64,000 nucleotides of DNA from positions 1 through 64,000 of the forward strand of contig JBJMQS010000032.1 of the NCBI GenBank assembly GCA_045802605.1, given 5' to 3'. The translations under genes and the position numbers were made by a program. This DNA is from JBJMQS01 sp045802605. GTDB taxonomy: Bacteria > Planctomycetota > Planctomycetia > Gemmatales > Gemmataceae. Every line of letters starts with the position of its first letter. Position 1 is the stretch's first letter. Positions 35,586 to 45,389 of the stretch are shown here, piece after piece. The notes beneath the pieces were generated by a model. The model made no database searches, was not told where the DNA came from, and worked only from the letters and a program-made list of their open reading frames with translations.

Positions 35586-36038
35586 ATGTCCGACCGCAAA
35601 CTCCAATGTGGCAATTGTTCCGCGACGATCCGCTATTCGGATCGTCAGGCCGGCACTTTGGCGAAGTGCCCTCGTTGTAAGTCACAGATCGCAATTCCAC
35701 CGGCTGAAGACGAAATCGTGTTGGGCGGGGAAGACGACGCGCGGGTGCGCCTGTCCGAAGTACCGACCAATTTTTGCGTGGGTTGCGGCAAAACGATCAA
35801 AGACGGGATTCGTCGCTGCAAGCAATGTAAGGCCGCGGCGAAGGCGCAACTTGAATCGCGGATGCGAGCTGAGAGCGCTTACGATAATGCGATGGTCACT
35901 CAGGCCCAATGGAAAAGGAAGCGGCGCAGGCCCAGTGGCCCGTGGAAATACCTGCATGTGCTCATCATCATTTTGACCTGCGGAATGTGGGCGCCCTTCT
36001 ATTACTTTTGGCTTTATCCAAACGATGACGACGATTGA
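35586..36038 (+). CDS. Zinc-ribbon membrane protein downstream of atpC
   Basis: 150 residues, starting 27 bases after atpC, so possibly in the same transcript. Two zinc ribbons: CGNCSATIRY ... CPRCKSQIAIPP and CVGCGKTIKDGIRRCKQC. One C-terminal hydrophobic helix, then an acidic tail DDDD. Function unknown. Confidence 0.75.
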   Translation: MSDRKLQCGNCSATIRYSDRQAGTLAKCPRCKSQIAIPPAEDEIVLGGEDDARVRLSEVPTNFCVGCGKTIKDGIRRCKQCKAAAKAQLESRMRAESAYDNAMVTQAQWKRKRRRPSGPWKYLHVLIIILTCGMWAPFYYFWLYPNDDDD

Positions 36039-36044
36039 GCTTCG

Positions 36045-36557
36045 TTAATTCTGCTTCTGCCGGATTCGCCCGGATATCGTCTCCAGAGCATTGCGGCATT
36101 CCTGCGCCAGCCGATTATTGTTTTCCTTGCGAGCGGTTTGGGCGATATCGCGAATCAGTGGCGCGGCTTCCTTGGCCGGCTCGCCAATGATGCCCAAGCC
36201 GCGAATGGCCGCGAGCTGCACGCTCATCTGTTTTTCTTCTTTGAGCATTTTGATCACCGGACCCACCACATCCTTGGGCTCATCGAGTTCGCAAACCGCT
36301 TTGACCGAGGCCGCCCGCACATCGGAGTCCTTGTCTTCAAGCAACTGCAAGAGCCGCTTGAGTGCGGGCTTGCCCAAAGACGATTTGATCTCGGCCAACT
36401 TGGCGATCTCCTCAGCCGCCTTGGCTCGCAGCCGAGCTTCGGAAGAATCAAGTTGCTTGATGTATTTCTCGGCTCGTTGTTCGCGCGTCTCTTCCGCCCG
36501 GGCAAATGTGGCCATCAGGGCCAGGAAAGCCGTTGCCGTCAGCAGTATTTTCGCCAT
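36045..36557 (-). CDS. Secreted HEAT-repeat protein
   Basis: 170 residues from ATG 36557-36555. Signal peptide (ILLTATAFLALMATFARAEE), then four HEAT/PBS-type helical repeats such as DVRAASVKAVCELDEPKDVVGPVIKMLKEE. Such repeats mediate protein contacts. Convergent with the zinc-ribbon gene. Confidence 0.8.
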   Translation of the reverse strand: MAKILLTATAFLALMATFARAEETREQRAEKYIKQLDSSEARLRAKAAEEIAKLAEIKSSLGKPALKRLLQLLEDKDSDVRAASVKAVCELDEPKDVVGPVIKMLKEEKQMSVQLAAIRGLGIIGEPAKEAAPLIRDIAQTARKENNNRLAQECRNALETISGRIRQKQN

Positions 36558-36640
36558 GGCCTTCTCGCCGATTTGAGGGTTTCGCACTGTCAACATATTG
36601 AACCTCGCCCCGGTCAATTTGTATCGCCGAATACGTCAAA

Positions 36641-37471
36641 TCACCAAACGATCCGGTCCGCATCAAACACCGGGCCATCGACGCAAACGCGCTTATAATC
36701 CCAACCATCGGGCGTTTTCACCTTGGTCACGCAGCTAAAGCAAAGGCCCAGGCCGCACGCCATTGGCGTTTCGAGCGAGACATCGCAGGGCACATTCCAC
36801 TCGGCCGCGAGCTTCGCCAGGGCATGCAGCATCGGCTCGGGCCCGCAGCCACTCAATCGATCGGGTTGCGAATGCCGGCGGAGTAAATCGATTACGTTCC
36901 CGTGATGCCCCAACGAACCGTCATCGGTGGCCAAATGGACTTCCGCCCCCGCGCGGCGAAATTCCTCGACGCCGGCCGCGAGGTCCGCGGTTCGGACACC
37001 GTAATAGAGGCTTACTCGCTGAACCGTTTTCCGAGCCTGTCGATCCCCGTAGCCTCGCTCGCCTAGTAACTCCCGAGTGTATGCCAAGAAAGGCGTCTGC
37101 CCGATTCCACCCGCCACGAGTGCGACATGCTCGACCGGAGAAAACGGCTGATAGCCTTTGCCCAAGGGCCCCCAGCACACGACTTTCTCGGCCGATTGCA
37201 ACTGACTCAATGCAGTCGTGATCTTGCCGACGACGAGATACACGATGTCGATGGCGATTGGCTTTCCTGTGGAATCAAGGATCGTGTCGTAAAGTGCGAA
37301 CGGTCGGCCGAGTAAAGGATCGTCGCCGCTCGCCAGTCGGAGCATGACGAATTGCCCGGGGCGAATTCTCTGTGCGATTTCTGGTGTCGCCAGTCGGATT
37401 CGGAAGGTGTTGCGAGCGAGTGGCTCGTTGAGAATGACGTCGACTCGCGATTGCACGACGCCGCAGCTCAT
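36641..37471 (-). CDS. pyrK: Dihydroorotate dehydrogenase electron-transfer subunit-like protein
   Basis: 276 residues. FAD-binding domain with RPFALYD, NAD-binding GGIGQTPF and CGPEPML, and a C-terminal 2Fe-2S cluster motif C-x4-C-x2-C in ACGLGLCFSC followed by a fourth Cys in KRVCVDGPVF. The family passes electrons from PyrD to NAD in pyrimidine synthesis. No pyrD lies nearby. ATG overlaps the stop of the pseudouridine synthase by four bases. Confidence 0.88.
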   Translation of the reverse strand: MSCGVVQSRVDVILNEPLARNTFRIRLATPEIAQRIRPGQFVMLRLASGDDPLLGRPFALYDTILDSTGKPIAIDIVYLVVGKITTALSQLQSAEKVVCWGPLGKGYQPFSPVEHVALVAGGIGQTPFLAYTRELLGERGYGDRQARKTVQRVSLYYGVRTADLAAGVEEFRRAGAEVHLATDDGSLGHHGNVIDLLRRHSQPDRLSGCGPEPMLHALAKLAAEWNVPCDVSLETPMACGLGLCFSCVTKVKTPDGWDYKRVCVDGPVFDADRIVW

Positions 37472-38208
37472 TTCGGGCGGTCCGACTTGGTTCGCTTCTG
37501 CGTGACGCGCTGAAGTGCTTCAATTTCCAGCAGAGCTAATTTGCGCGACTTGCCTTTGGGAAGCCGATCCAGTTGCACCGGGCCGATCGCGATCCGGCGG
37601 AGGCGCAAAACCTTGTGACCCAATTTGGCGAGCATTCGGCGAATCTCGCGATTCTTGCCCTCGGCCAACACAATGCGCAACCAGGTGCTCGAGCCCTGAG
37701 ATTTGATCCGCTTCACGAACTTCGCTTTGACTTTGCCTTCCGCGAGAAAGACGCCCTGGAGCAACTTCTCCATGTCCTCGCGCGTCGGTGAGCCGGCCAC
37801 TTGAACCAGATAAGTTTTCTCGACGCCGAACCGCGGATGCATCAATCGCTCGGCCAGGTCGCCATCGTTGGTTAGCAGCAGCAGCCCTTCGCTATCCTCG
37901 TCGAGCCGGCCCACGGTGTAGACGCGTTGATCGATGTGCGGCACGAGATCGATCGCTCGCTGCCGGCCCGCGGGGTCGTAGTTGGTGCACAACACGCCCC
38001 GCGGCTTGTGCAACGCCCAATAGACCTTGCGCTCGAGATGGACGGGAGTATCGTCCACAGCCAGGCGGTGAGCTTCCGGGTCGATCCGTGTGCCGGGTTC
38101 GGTGACTTTTTGGCCGTCGATTGTGACGCGGCCAGCGAAAATCAAATCGTCGCAACGCCGCCGAGAGCCGACGCCCGCATGGGCCAATACTTTGTTCAGC
38201 CGTTCCAT
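37468..38208 (-). CDS. RsuA/RluB-family pseudouridine synthase
   Basis: 246 residues from ATG 38208-38206. S4 RNA-binding domain (MERLNKVLAHAGVGSRRRCDD), catalytic region with GRLDEDSEGLLLLTNDG (catalytic Asp in the GRLD motif), and EGKNREIRRMLAKLGHKVLRLRRIAIGP. Modifies rRNA. Which position is modified cannot be said. Ends with a Lys/Arg-rich tail. Coupled to pyrK. Confidence 0.93.
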   Translation of the reverse strand: MERLNKVLAHAGVGSRRRCDDLIFAGRVTIDGQKVTEPGTRIDPEAHRLAVDDTPVHLERKVYWALHKPRGVLCTNYDPAGRQRAIDLVPHIDQRVYTVGRLDEDSEGLLLLTNDGDLAERLMHPRFGVEKTYLVQVAGSPTREDMEKLLQGVFLAEGKVKAKFVKRIKSQGSSTWLRIVLAEGKNREIRRMLAKLGHKVLRLRRIAIGPVQLDRLPKGKSRKLALLEIEALQRVTQKRTKSDRPK

Positions 38209-38239
38209 GCGGTCAGTATACAACCAGCGGAAATGAACG

Positions 38240-38944
38240 TTACTTAGAGTCAGGCACGGCTTTGGTGCCTTCGAGCTTCGCGAGGCGTTCGCGGAGGGCC
38301 TGCAATTCGCGAATGAAGTCTTTGCGTTCGCCTTCGGATTCACGCAACTGCTTTTCCAAAAGAAGATCCTTCTCGCGAACCGCGTTCAAGGCGGCCCCCA
38401 ATGTGATCACTTCCTTATGATCGGAATCGGCCGCTTTCTTTTGCTCGTCCAGGCGGTCCTTGAACGGCGCGAGCGCTGCCACCGCGGCCTGGATCTCCTT
38501 GCGATCACGTTCGGCCACGGTCAATTGCTGTTCGACGGCTGCCATCTTGTTACCAGTCACGGAAATGGCGGCATTGAGCGACTGCAAATCCTGAACGCGG
38601 TTCCAGAGGCTGGTCGTCCGCGAATTGAAATCATCTTTCTTCACGAAGTCCGCCTGGAACTCATGCATGCGTGCCAACTCGGTACGCAAGTCGTGAATGT
38701 TGCTGGCCAGGGACTGATAGGCTTGGATCACGACGAGTGCGGAGATGCTCAACAGAGTGCCGCCGAACACGCGCCAGAAGACCGATATTTTTTCTTCCGG
38801 CTTGTGCGGCCCAACTGTCGCCGTGTTGCGAAGGATTTCTGTCGAGAGCAATAAACTCGGGTCGCGAGTGACGTAGCCCAGCTCGTCGGAGTGCCGATCA
38901 CTGTTTCGGCGAGGCATTACAGTCGCTTGTTCTGCGCAGTCCAT
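38240..38944 (-). CDS. Membrane-anchored coiled-coil protein
   Basis: 234 residues. Cytoplasmic N-terminal 55 residues, one membrane helix (VFWRVFGGTLLSISALVVIQAY), then a long heptad-rich coiled coil (about 85-230) rich in Glu/Lys/Leu. No named family; plausible envelope-spacing or scaffold role, inference only. Confidence 0.65.
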   Translation of the reverse strand: MDCAEQATVMPRRNSDRHSDELGYVTRDPSLLLSTEILRNTATVGPHKPEEKISVFWRVFGGTLLSISALVVIQAYQSLASNIHDLRTELARMHEFQADFVKKDDFNSRTTSLWNRVQDLQSLNAAISVTGNKMAAVEQQLTVAERDRKEIQAAVAALAPFKDRLDEQKKAADSDHKEVITLGAALNAVREKDLLLEKQLRESEGERKDFIRELQALRERLAKLEGTKAVPDSK

Positions 38945-39007
38945 CGGTGGTCCCTCCCCCAGGGTCGGGGAAAATAGCGAAGAGTCAGCGCCGCGGCAAG
39001 ACGACTT

Positions 39008-39763
39008 TTACTCTTTGATCATTGCCGCCGGACCGATCCCTCGATTTAGGTCGCTGACACGTTGTGTGAGTTGTTCGACCAAGAGACGAAGGTCGGCGAG
39101 TTGCTTGCGCAAGTCTTCCAATTCGGCGCTCGATTCCCGTGACCCTGGCGGTGCGGCGTGGGAAGTTGGCGAAAATACGGCAGGTGCTGAGAGGTCCGCG
39201 AGCCGAGCCGCTTCGGTGAGGCTCGATCGGTGGTGATTGAGGCTTGCTTCGTCCTGGCAGCCGTGGGTCACTGTTGTTCCACGGCGGCCTTCCGGTGTCA
39301 AATAAACGACAAATTTTCGTTCGGCGAGCCGGCGCAAAATCGCGCGAAGAGCCTCGAGGTCTGGGATCTCCTCCATGCGGCTAACGTGCGAGCGCAATTC
39401 CCCTTCGGACTGTGGGCCGCGCAGAAACAGATCGGCAATCACCGCAAGCTCAATCTTGTCAAGCCTCCAATGCTCGTAGAGGACATGCTTCCATTTATCG
39501 ACGCGCCCACTCACAACGCGCACCACGAGCCCTCGGCTATTCAAGCCTTCGAGCGTCGATTCGACCTGTTCCGCCGTAAGATTCAGAATGGGATCGCGAT
39601 TGGATTTTTGATTGCTACCCGTCACCATGGCGTTGATCGTCATGGGATACGCGTCGGGGGTGGTCTTTTGCTTCTCAATCAGCACGCCCAGAATTCGCTG
39701 TTCCGCCAGGGAGAGAGGAACGGGCGGGGCCATTTCGACAGCTTCGGACGGAATTTCGCTCAT
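39008..39763 (-). CDS. YceH-family (DUF480) protein
   Basis: 251 residues. Matches the YceH family pattern: LSLAEQRILGVLIEKQKTTPDAYPMTINAMVTGSNQKSNRDPIL, then WKHVLYEHW and LRGPQSEGELRSH, with winged-helix composition. C-terminal part is longer and includes a coiled-coil (ELEDLRKQLADLRLLVEQLTQRV). The family role is uncertain, possibly DNA binding. Confidence 0.92.
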   Translation of the reverse strand: MSEIPSEAVEMAPPVPLSLAEQRILGVLIEKQKTTPDAYPMTINAMVTGSNQKSNRDPILNLTAEQVESTLEGLNSRGLVVRVVSGRVDKWKHVLYEHWRLDKIELAVIADLFLRGPQSEGELRSHVSRMEEIPDLEALRAILRRLAERKFVVYLTPEGRRGTTVTHGCQDEASLNHHRSSLTEAARLADLSAPAVFSPTSHAAPPGSRESSAELEDLRKQLADLRLLVEQLTQRVSDLNRGIGPAAMIKE

Positions 39764-39860
39764 ATGAAAGCTCGCCTAGTTCTGCGGTTCACCAAGCGTG
39801 CCATGTCATACAAATGGCGCGCCGATGCCTTCCGCTATATGCTGAATGCAGAGGTTGCCA

Positions 39861-41213
39861 ATGCGATTTTTCTGCGTCTTTCTCCTCCTTCTCCTCGTGC
39901 AGCCGATTTCGGCATTGGAGCCGCGTGATGTGTTCATCATCGCCAACAAAAACGAGCCCAAATCCAAGTTAGTGGCCGAGCATTACCGCAGTCTCCGTAA
40001 AGTGCCGGCTGAAAATATTGTTTACCTGGATTTGCCGATTGGTGAAGACATTAGCCGGCCGGATTATGACTCGAAAATCGTCGCCCCTTTGCGTCGCGAA
40101 CTGCAGCCTCGGCGAGAGCGGGTGAAGGTGCTGTTAAGCGTCTATGGCATGCCACTGCGCGTGGGCCCCGTTCCAATGACCGAGCACGAGCGGGAAGAAT
40201 CCGAGGAGGTTCGGCGGGAGTTGACCACCGTGCGGGCGGACTTGGCGCTCAAGCGCGGTCTTGTCAAAGCACTGGAAGAGGAAGCCAGCAAGCTGGAAAT
40301 GCCAAGCTTGAAGGAGCGTGCGGAGGAACGCGGCAAGGAGATTCCGCCCGTCGAAGCGAAGCTTCACGACCTCGAAGAGAAGGATCGCCACCTGCAGCAC
40401 TCCGAGAGTGAAGCGGCCCTCGATAGCGAACTCATGCAACTCTGGTGGGACGATTACCCGAAAGAACGTTGGGTGGCCAACCCGCTCTATTTCCAAGTAC
40501 CCGCCGCGGCTCGTCGCCGCATGTCGCAGACGATTATGACGTGCCGCCTCGACGGGCCTTCGGCTGAGGTAGCCATGCGCCTGGTCGATGATGCGGTCGC
40601 CACCGAGGAGAAAGGACTCGAGGGAACGGTTTACGTCGATGCCCGCGGCATCAAGTACGACCCGAAAGCCGATCCGGTCGGCTCCGGCTATGGCGGATAC
40701 GACGAATCGATGCGCGAAATGGCGTCACTCCTCGAAAAAGCTAAGCTTCAAGTTGTCTTGGACGACACCGATGCGCTTTGGCCCGCGGATAGCTGCCCCG
40801 ATTGCGCCCTGTACTGCGGCTGGTATTCGGTCAATCACTACATACGCAGTTGCAAGTTTCGCCGCGGCGCGGTCGCCTGGCACTTGGCCAGTCTCGAAGC
40901 CGTGTCGCTGCACAATCCCAAAACGCAGTGGTGTGGCAACTTGCTAAAGGATGGCGCCGCGGCTACGCTCGGAGCGGTGGCGGAGCCATACACAGTCGCC
41001 TTCCCGCGGCCCGCCGAGTTTTTCGGCTTCCTTGCGACCGGAGAATTTACGCTGGTCGAATGCTACTCGCGGTCGCTTATGATCTCGAGTTGGATGATCA
41101 CGCTCGTCGGCGACCCTCTTTACAATCCCTACAAGAACTCGCCACGGCTAAAGTCCGCCGAAGTCTTGCCGAGTCCGAAGCGGACGAATATCAACGGCGA
41201 TCTCCCGAAATAA
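39861..41213 (+). CDS. TIGR03790-family secreted protein
   Basis: About 450 residues from ATG 39861 with a signal peptide (RFFCVFLLLLLVQPISA). The start EPRDVFIIANKNEPKSKLVAEHYRSLRKVPAENI is typical of TIGR03790, whose members often carry a Lys/Cys-rich region with unknown function. A charged coiled-coil (about 110-190) interrupts the domain. Divergent from the yceH-like gene. Confidence 0.85.
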   Translation: MRFFCVFLLLLLVQPISALEPRDVFIIANKNEPKSKLVAEHYRSLRKVPAENIVYLDLPIGEDISRPDYDSKIVAPLRRELQPRRERVKVLLSVYGMPLRVGPVPMTEHEREESEEVRRELTTVRADLALKRGLVKALEEEASKLEMPSLKERAEERGKEIPPVEAKLHDLEEKDRHLQHSESEAALDSELMQLWWDDYPKERWVANPLYFQVPAAARRRMSQTIMTCRLDGPSAEVAMRLVDDAVATEEKGLEGTVYVDARGIKYDPKADPVGSGYGGYDESMREMASLLEKAKLQVVLDDTDALWPADSCPDCALYCGWYSVNHYIRSCKFRRGAVAWHLASLEAVSLHNPKTQWCGNLLKDGAAATLGAVAEPYTVAFPRPAEFFGFLATGEFTLVECYSRSLMISSWMITLVGDPLYNPYKNSPRLKSAEVLPSPKRTNINGDLPK

Positions 41214-41216
41214 TGG

Positions 41217-42785
41217 TTATTGGCCGCCCATATCTACGCACGCCATCTCGCGGTGATTTCGCTGATACGCTCGGCCTCGAGCCAGCGCGAAGGGATTCCA
41301 ATTCTTCGTTTCATCAAACACTCTGACCCGGCCCAGTTCGTGGTATTTTTCCGGGGACGCTTCTACCTCTGCCAGAAAGCCCGTCTCAGCAAAGATCACC
41401 AAAGTATTTCCTTCACGTAATAACTGCCCGTGCCCATATCGCTCCCCTTTCCACTTCTGCGACCCGGTCTGGGCGTCGAGGCAAACAAGTATGCCATCAT
41501 CCAAGCCGTACACATGCCCTTCGAATTCGACGGGACTGGTAAATTTGCAACGCAGTCGGTTGCTTTTCCAAAGTTGTTCCGCCGACCATTTTTTCGCGTC
41601 TCGCTTAACGTTAATCATGGCGGAGCCGTAGTTGTATCCTGCCGAGATGAGCACGCGATCATCTGAAAGGACGAGCGGTTGGGCGACGTTGATCCCTTGA
41701 TAGCTCGGATATTTGAACGACCAGAGTTTCTGACCGTTGCTGGGGTCGTAGCCGGCGACAACATCAGCGTCGAACAGAATCACTTGCCGCATACCGCCGA
41801 GCATGGCGAACATCGGCGAGCTGTAGCCCGCTTGCGTGTCGCCGCCATGCCAGACTTCTTTGCCGGTCAGCCGGTCGTAAGCGACCAGCGCCCGGCCCTT
41901 CGCCGATTCGCGCTGCGACCCCGGATTAACGATTACCAACTTGTCATCGACGAGCGGTGAGCCCGACATGCCCCATGGGATATTCTCGTTGTCCGCCAAA
42001 ATGTCCGCCGCCCAGATCAGCTTGCCGGTGCGAGCATCCAAGCACGTCAATCGGCCGGCCGCTCCGAGTGCGTAGACGTTGCCATCGTGCACGGTCGGGG
42101 TGGCTCTTGGTCCGTCGCCTCCCAGCGCTTCTGAGAATCGCGTTGGGTAGCGGTGCTGCCACAACTCGCGGCCAGTCGATGTTTGATAAGCCACCACGGC
42201 CTCATCATCGCCGCGCTGTTCGATGGTCACCGCTAGTTCATCAACAACCGCGAAGCCGGCATATCCTTCGCCGCACGGTTGTTTCCACAAGATCCGCGGC
42301 GGCTTCGACCAATCGCGTCGCAGTTCCGGCCCGGTGACGACCCCATCGCGGCGAACGCCGCGATACTCGGGGAAATCACTCGCATCGAGATTCATGGAGA
42401 CGGCCACGTTGCCACCGCCTTGGCTTTGGCGGTGCGCTTGAATGACGTCTGCCTGTAGCGGTTGCCAACGCCAAGTGATGACCGGGCCCGCCATGTCGCC
42501 ATCGAAGTGGATGTTGCGGATCGTTCCGCGGCGACCGGCGGCCAAGGCCACCAGAACCAACGCCGTGACCATTAGTCGTCGCCGCCAAGTCATGCCGGAG
42601 AAGAACGCCAGCCAAACCAAGTTCCACAGGGCGAAGGCCCCCAAAGCAAACCAGACGCTCAGGGCACGCCGGCCGCGATCTTCATTCGCACCAAACCCGT
42701 AATAGTACGTCAAACAAGCAATCGTGATGACCAGGGTGCCGACCAATGGCATCCACAGACGTTTGGGGCGGTTCGTCACCGTCAT
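41217..42785 (-). CDS. PQQ-like beta-propeller membrane protein
   Basis: 522 residues. Three hydrophobic helices at the N-terminus (residues about 10-85), then a PQQ/BamB-like propeller with repeats such as ALGAAGRLTCLDARTGKLIWAADI and VVAGYDPSNGQKLWSF. Such proteins are expanded in planctomycetes and often lie near kinases. Stop overlap with the phosphopantetheinyl transferase upstream gives a three-gene minus-strand operon. Confidence 0.88.
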   Translation of the reverse strand: MTVTNRPKRLWMPLVGTLVITIACLTYYYGFGANEDRGRRALSVWFALGAFALWNLVWLAFFSGMTWRRRLMVTALVLVALAAGRRGTIRNIHFDGDMAGPVITWRWQPLQADVIQAHRQSQGGGNVAVSMNLDASDFPEYRGVRRDGVVTGPELRRDWSKPPRILWKQPCGEGYAGFAVVDELAVTIEQRGDDEAVVAYQTSTGRELWQHRYPTRFSEALGGDGPRATPTVHDGNVYALGAAGRLTCLDARTGKLIWAADILADNENIPWGMSGSPLVDDKLVIVNPGSQRESAKGRALVAYDRLTGKEVWHGGDTQAGYSSPMFAMLGGMRQVILFDADVVAGYDPSNGQKLWSFKYPSYQGINVAQPLVLSDDRVLISAGYNYGSAMINVKRDAKKWSAEQLWKSNRLRCKFTSPVEFEGHVYGLDDGILVCLDAQTGSQKWKGERYGHGQLLREGNTLVIFAETGFLAEVEASPEKYHELGRVRVFDETKNWNPFALARGRAYQRNHREMACVDMGGQ

Positions 42786-43507
42786 GATTGCTGATCCTCA
42801 GTTTTCCATTCGCGAACATTGATCGACTGTATTGACTCAGATGCCGCCACCGCACAAGCGAAGCCGGCGGCCACGACCAGCGGATAAACCTTCGGAGCAA
42901 CATCCCTCGAACAGGTCGAGTCCGCGATGTCCCACGGCGACGTTTGCACCGGCACCACCGCGTACCGGTCGGTCGGAAGGTGCAAGCCCAACCCCAGCGC
43001 TTTGCAATACGCCTCCTTGCCCGCCCAAATCGCGAAAAATGCATCCCGCCGTTCGCTGACCGACAACTTCAATAGATATTGCTGCTCCGCCGGGGCATAA
43101 AACCGAGCGGCCAATCCATCGACGTGGATATCGGGACGAATCTCCTCGACGTCAACGCCCAATTCCATTGGCCCCACCGCCAAGACGCCGCGATCTCCGG
43201 AGTGGCTAAGATTGAAAAACACACTCGGATTCAGCGTGGGGTCGATCGCGGGCTTACCATGCGGCCCGATGACAAACGCCATATCCGCAGGTCGCATGTC
43301 GAGATAACGCCCGAGAATCACTCGCATCATCGATCGCGCCGCAACAAACCTCCGGCGATCAACCGGCCGCAGATAACGATCGGCGCGACGCTGCTCCTCC
43401 GCGTTGATGATGGAAGACGCCGCCTCGCTCAGGGGTTGGTCCAATGGCAATAGCCAAAGGTCCACCTCGCCTTTGCGGACCGTTAGTTTTTCGCTTTGGC
43501 CCATCAT
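42782..43507 (-). CDS. 4'-phosphopantetheinyl transferase superfamily protein
   Basis: 241 residues. Sfp/AcpT-type. Motifs GVDVEEI (Mg binding, about 118) and FFAIWAGKEAYCKALGLGL. Transfers the phosphopantetheine arm from CoA to carrier proteins. Four-base overlaps with both neighbours. No polyketide or peptide synthase lies in the window, so its partner is elsewhere. Confidence 0.9.
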   Translation of the reverse strand: MMGQSEKLTVRKGEVDLWLLPLDQPLSEAASSIINAEEQRRADRYLRPVDRRRFVAARSMMRVILGRYLDMRPADMAFVIGPHGKPAIDPTLNPSVFFNLSHSGDRGVLAVGPMELGVDVEEIRPDIHVDGLAARFYAPAEQQYLLKLSVSERRDAFFAIWAGKEAYCKALGLGLHLPTDRYAVVPVQTSPWDIADSTCSRDVAPKVYPLVVAAGFACAVAASESIQSINVREWKTEDQQS

Positions 43508-43848
43508 GACTCAGTCGCGATGGGATATTGATCGATCGGGAGCCGCAGGCTCGGCAAGATTTGCAGCCGTCGCCAGGCCCGCGTGACCCGCGCCTCTTCC
43601 CGCTTCGCGAATTCGGGGTCGGTTTGTGCTTTGGCGAACGGCCCGGGACATTCCACTGGCGCGAAGCTCGAATCGACGATGTATTGGGCCAAAGCCGGGT
43701 TGCACCGCACGTGCCGCTCGGGAAGCTGATGCAATCGGTAAAGTGGGACCTCGCCCAAGATATATCGCAAATACAGGTCGGAATCGGCCATATCTTCCAC
43801 GTCCTGGCCACATACTTCGCATCGATATCCTTCATCGCACCGCGCCAT
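43504..43848 (-). CDS. Small zinc-binding hypothetical protein
   Basis: 114 residues, CEVCGQDVEDMADSDLYLRYILGEVP near the N-terminus, then HVRCNPALAQYIVD. A C-x2-C zinc knuckle with two further Cys is plausible. First gene of the operon with the phosphopantetheinyl transferase and the PQQ-like protein. Unknown family. Confidence 0.7.
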   Translation of the reverse strand: MARCDEGYRCEVCGQDVEDMADSDLYLRYILGEVPLYRLHQLPERHVRCNPALAQYIVDSSFAPVECPGPFAKAQTDPEFAKREEARVTRAWRRLQILPSLRLPIDQYPIATES

Positions 43849-43946
43849 TCATCAGCCTCTCAATGCTTAGTCATAGAATATCATTTCCTACTATGGGCCG
43901 GAGACAAGCCGGCTTTCGACTGCAATAGTGATTGTTGGAGAATTCT

Positions 43947-45383
43947 GTGTCGTTGCCTCGTGTTGCGATCATTGGTCGGCCAAATGTCGGCAAGTCGTCA
44001 TTGCTCAACTGGCTGGCCGGCCGGCGCATCAGCATTGTCGATCCCACCGCCGGTGTCACCCGCGACCGCATCTCCACGCTCATCGCCCATGGCGATCGCT
44101 ATTTCGATTTGATCGACGCCGGCGGCATGGGTATCGAGGATTCCGACAATCTAACAGCCGAAGTCGAACGGCAAATTCAGTTGGCCATCGAGTCCGCGGC
44201 CGTCTTGCTTTACCTCGTCGATATTCGGGCCGGCGTCATGCCGCTCGACGAGGAAGTCAACCGGCGGCTTCGCTACGTGACAAAGCCAATCATCGCGGTG
44301 GCCAACAAGGCCGACACGCCGGAACTGGAAGCGCACGCCGCCGAGCTATATCGGCTCGGGCGGGGCAAGTTCATTTGCGTCAGCGCCGAGCAAAAGCGCG
44401 GCAAAGAAGAACTGCTGGCGGCGATCATCAAGAATCTCCCGGCGGATACCGGCGAGGCTCCGCCGCAGGCCAATGCCGAACTCAAGCTGGCCATCGTCGG
44501 TCGGCGAAACACCGGCAAGAGCACGTTCATCAATTCGCTCGCGGAATCGGAGCGGGTCATCGTCAGCGAAGTCGCCGGCACGACTCGCGACTCAGTCGAT
44601 GTCCGAATTGAACGCGACGGCAAGTCGATCATCGCCATCGATACCGCCGGCGTCCGCCGCAAGCGTAGCGTCAGCTCCAGCATCGAGTTTTACAGCCTGG
44701 CCCGCGCCGAGCGATCGATCCGTCGCGCCGATGTGGTGCTGATGTTTTTCGATCCGCGTGCCCGCATCAGCAAAGTGGACAAGACGCTGACCGAATACAT
44801 CATCAATGAAGCGAAGCCGACGGTATTTGTCGTGAACAAGTGGGACCTGATGAAGGCGAGCATGCCGACGGAGAAGTTCGCGGACTATCTGCAGAAAATG
44901 TTCCCGATGCTCGACTACGTCCCCATCGCTTTCATCACCGCTAAGAACGGCAAGAACGTGCAAGCCTTGCTCAACCTTGCCCAAAGCCTGTACAAGCAGG
45001 CGAGCCAGCGCGTGACCACGGGCCAGCTCAACCAAGTGTTGCAGGACGCGGTCGCCGCGCAAACGCCGCCGCTGCGGCAAAACCGCCGCGCCAAAATCTA
45101 TTACGCTACGCAGGTGGCCGCGAACCCGCCCACCATCGTCATCTTCACGAACGGCCCGCAGCTCTTCGACAACACCTATCAGCGTTATTTGCTCAAACAC
45201 TTCCGCGATCATTTGCCATTCCGCGAAGTGCCGATCCAGTTGTATTTGCGCAGCCGCACGCGGGATGAACGAGGTGCGCCCGACGAAGCCGACAATTTGA
45301 CAGCTAACCAGCACGAAGAGCAACCAACTCGCAAGCCGTCCAAGAAGGGTGCCGTTGACCCCGAAGTCTGGCGTGATATTTGA
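43947..45383 (+). CDS. der: GTPase Der (EngA)
   Basis: 478 residues. GTG 43947 is chosen over the TTG at 43932 because GGAG lies six bases before it. Two tandem G domains: GRPNVGKSSL with NKAD, and GRRNTGKSTF with NKWD, followed by the KH-like domain (GQLNQVLQDAVAAQTPP). Essential for 50S ribosome assembly. The C-terminus has a polar tail. Confidence 0.95.
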   Translation: MSLPRVAIIGRPNVGKSSLLNWLAGRRISIVDPTAGVTRDRISTLIAHGDRYFDLIDAGGMGIEDSDNLTAEVERQIQLAIESAAVLLYLVDIRAGVMPLDEEVNRRLRYVTKPIIAVANKADTPELEAHAAELYRLGRGKFICVSAEQKRGKEELLAAIIKNLPADTGEAPPQANAELKLAIVGRRNTGKSTFINSLAESERVIVSEVAGTTRDSVDVRIERDGKSIIAIDTAGVRRKRSVSSSIEFYSLARAERSIRRADVVLMFFDPRARISKVDKTLTEYIINEAKPTVFVVNKWDLMKASMPTEKFADYLQKMFPMLDYVPIAFITAKNGKNVQALLNLAQSLYKQASQRVTTGQLNQVLQDAVAAQTPPLRQNRRAKIYYATQVAANPPTIVIFTNGPQLFDNTYQRYLLKHFRDHLPFREVPIQLYLRSRTRDERGAPDEADNLTANQHEEQPTRKPSKKGAVDPEVWRDI

Positions 45384-45389
45384 GATCGT

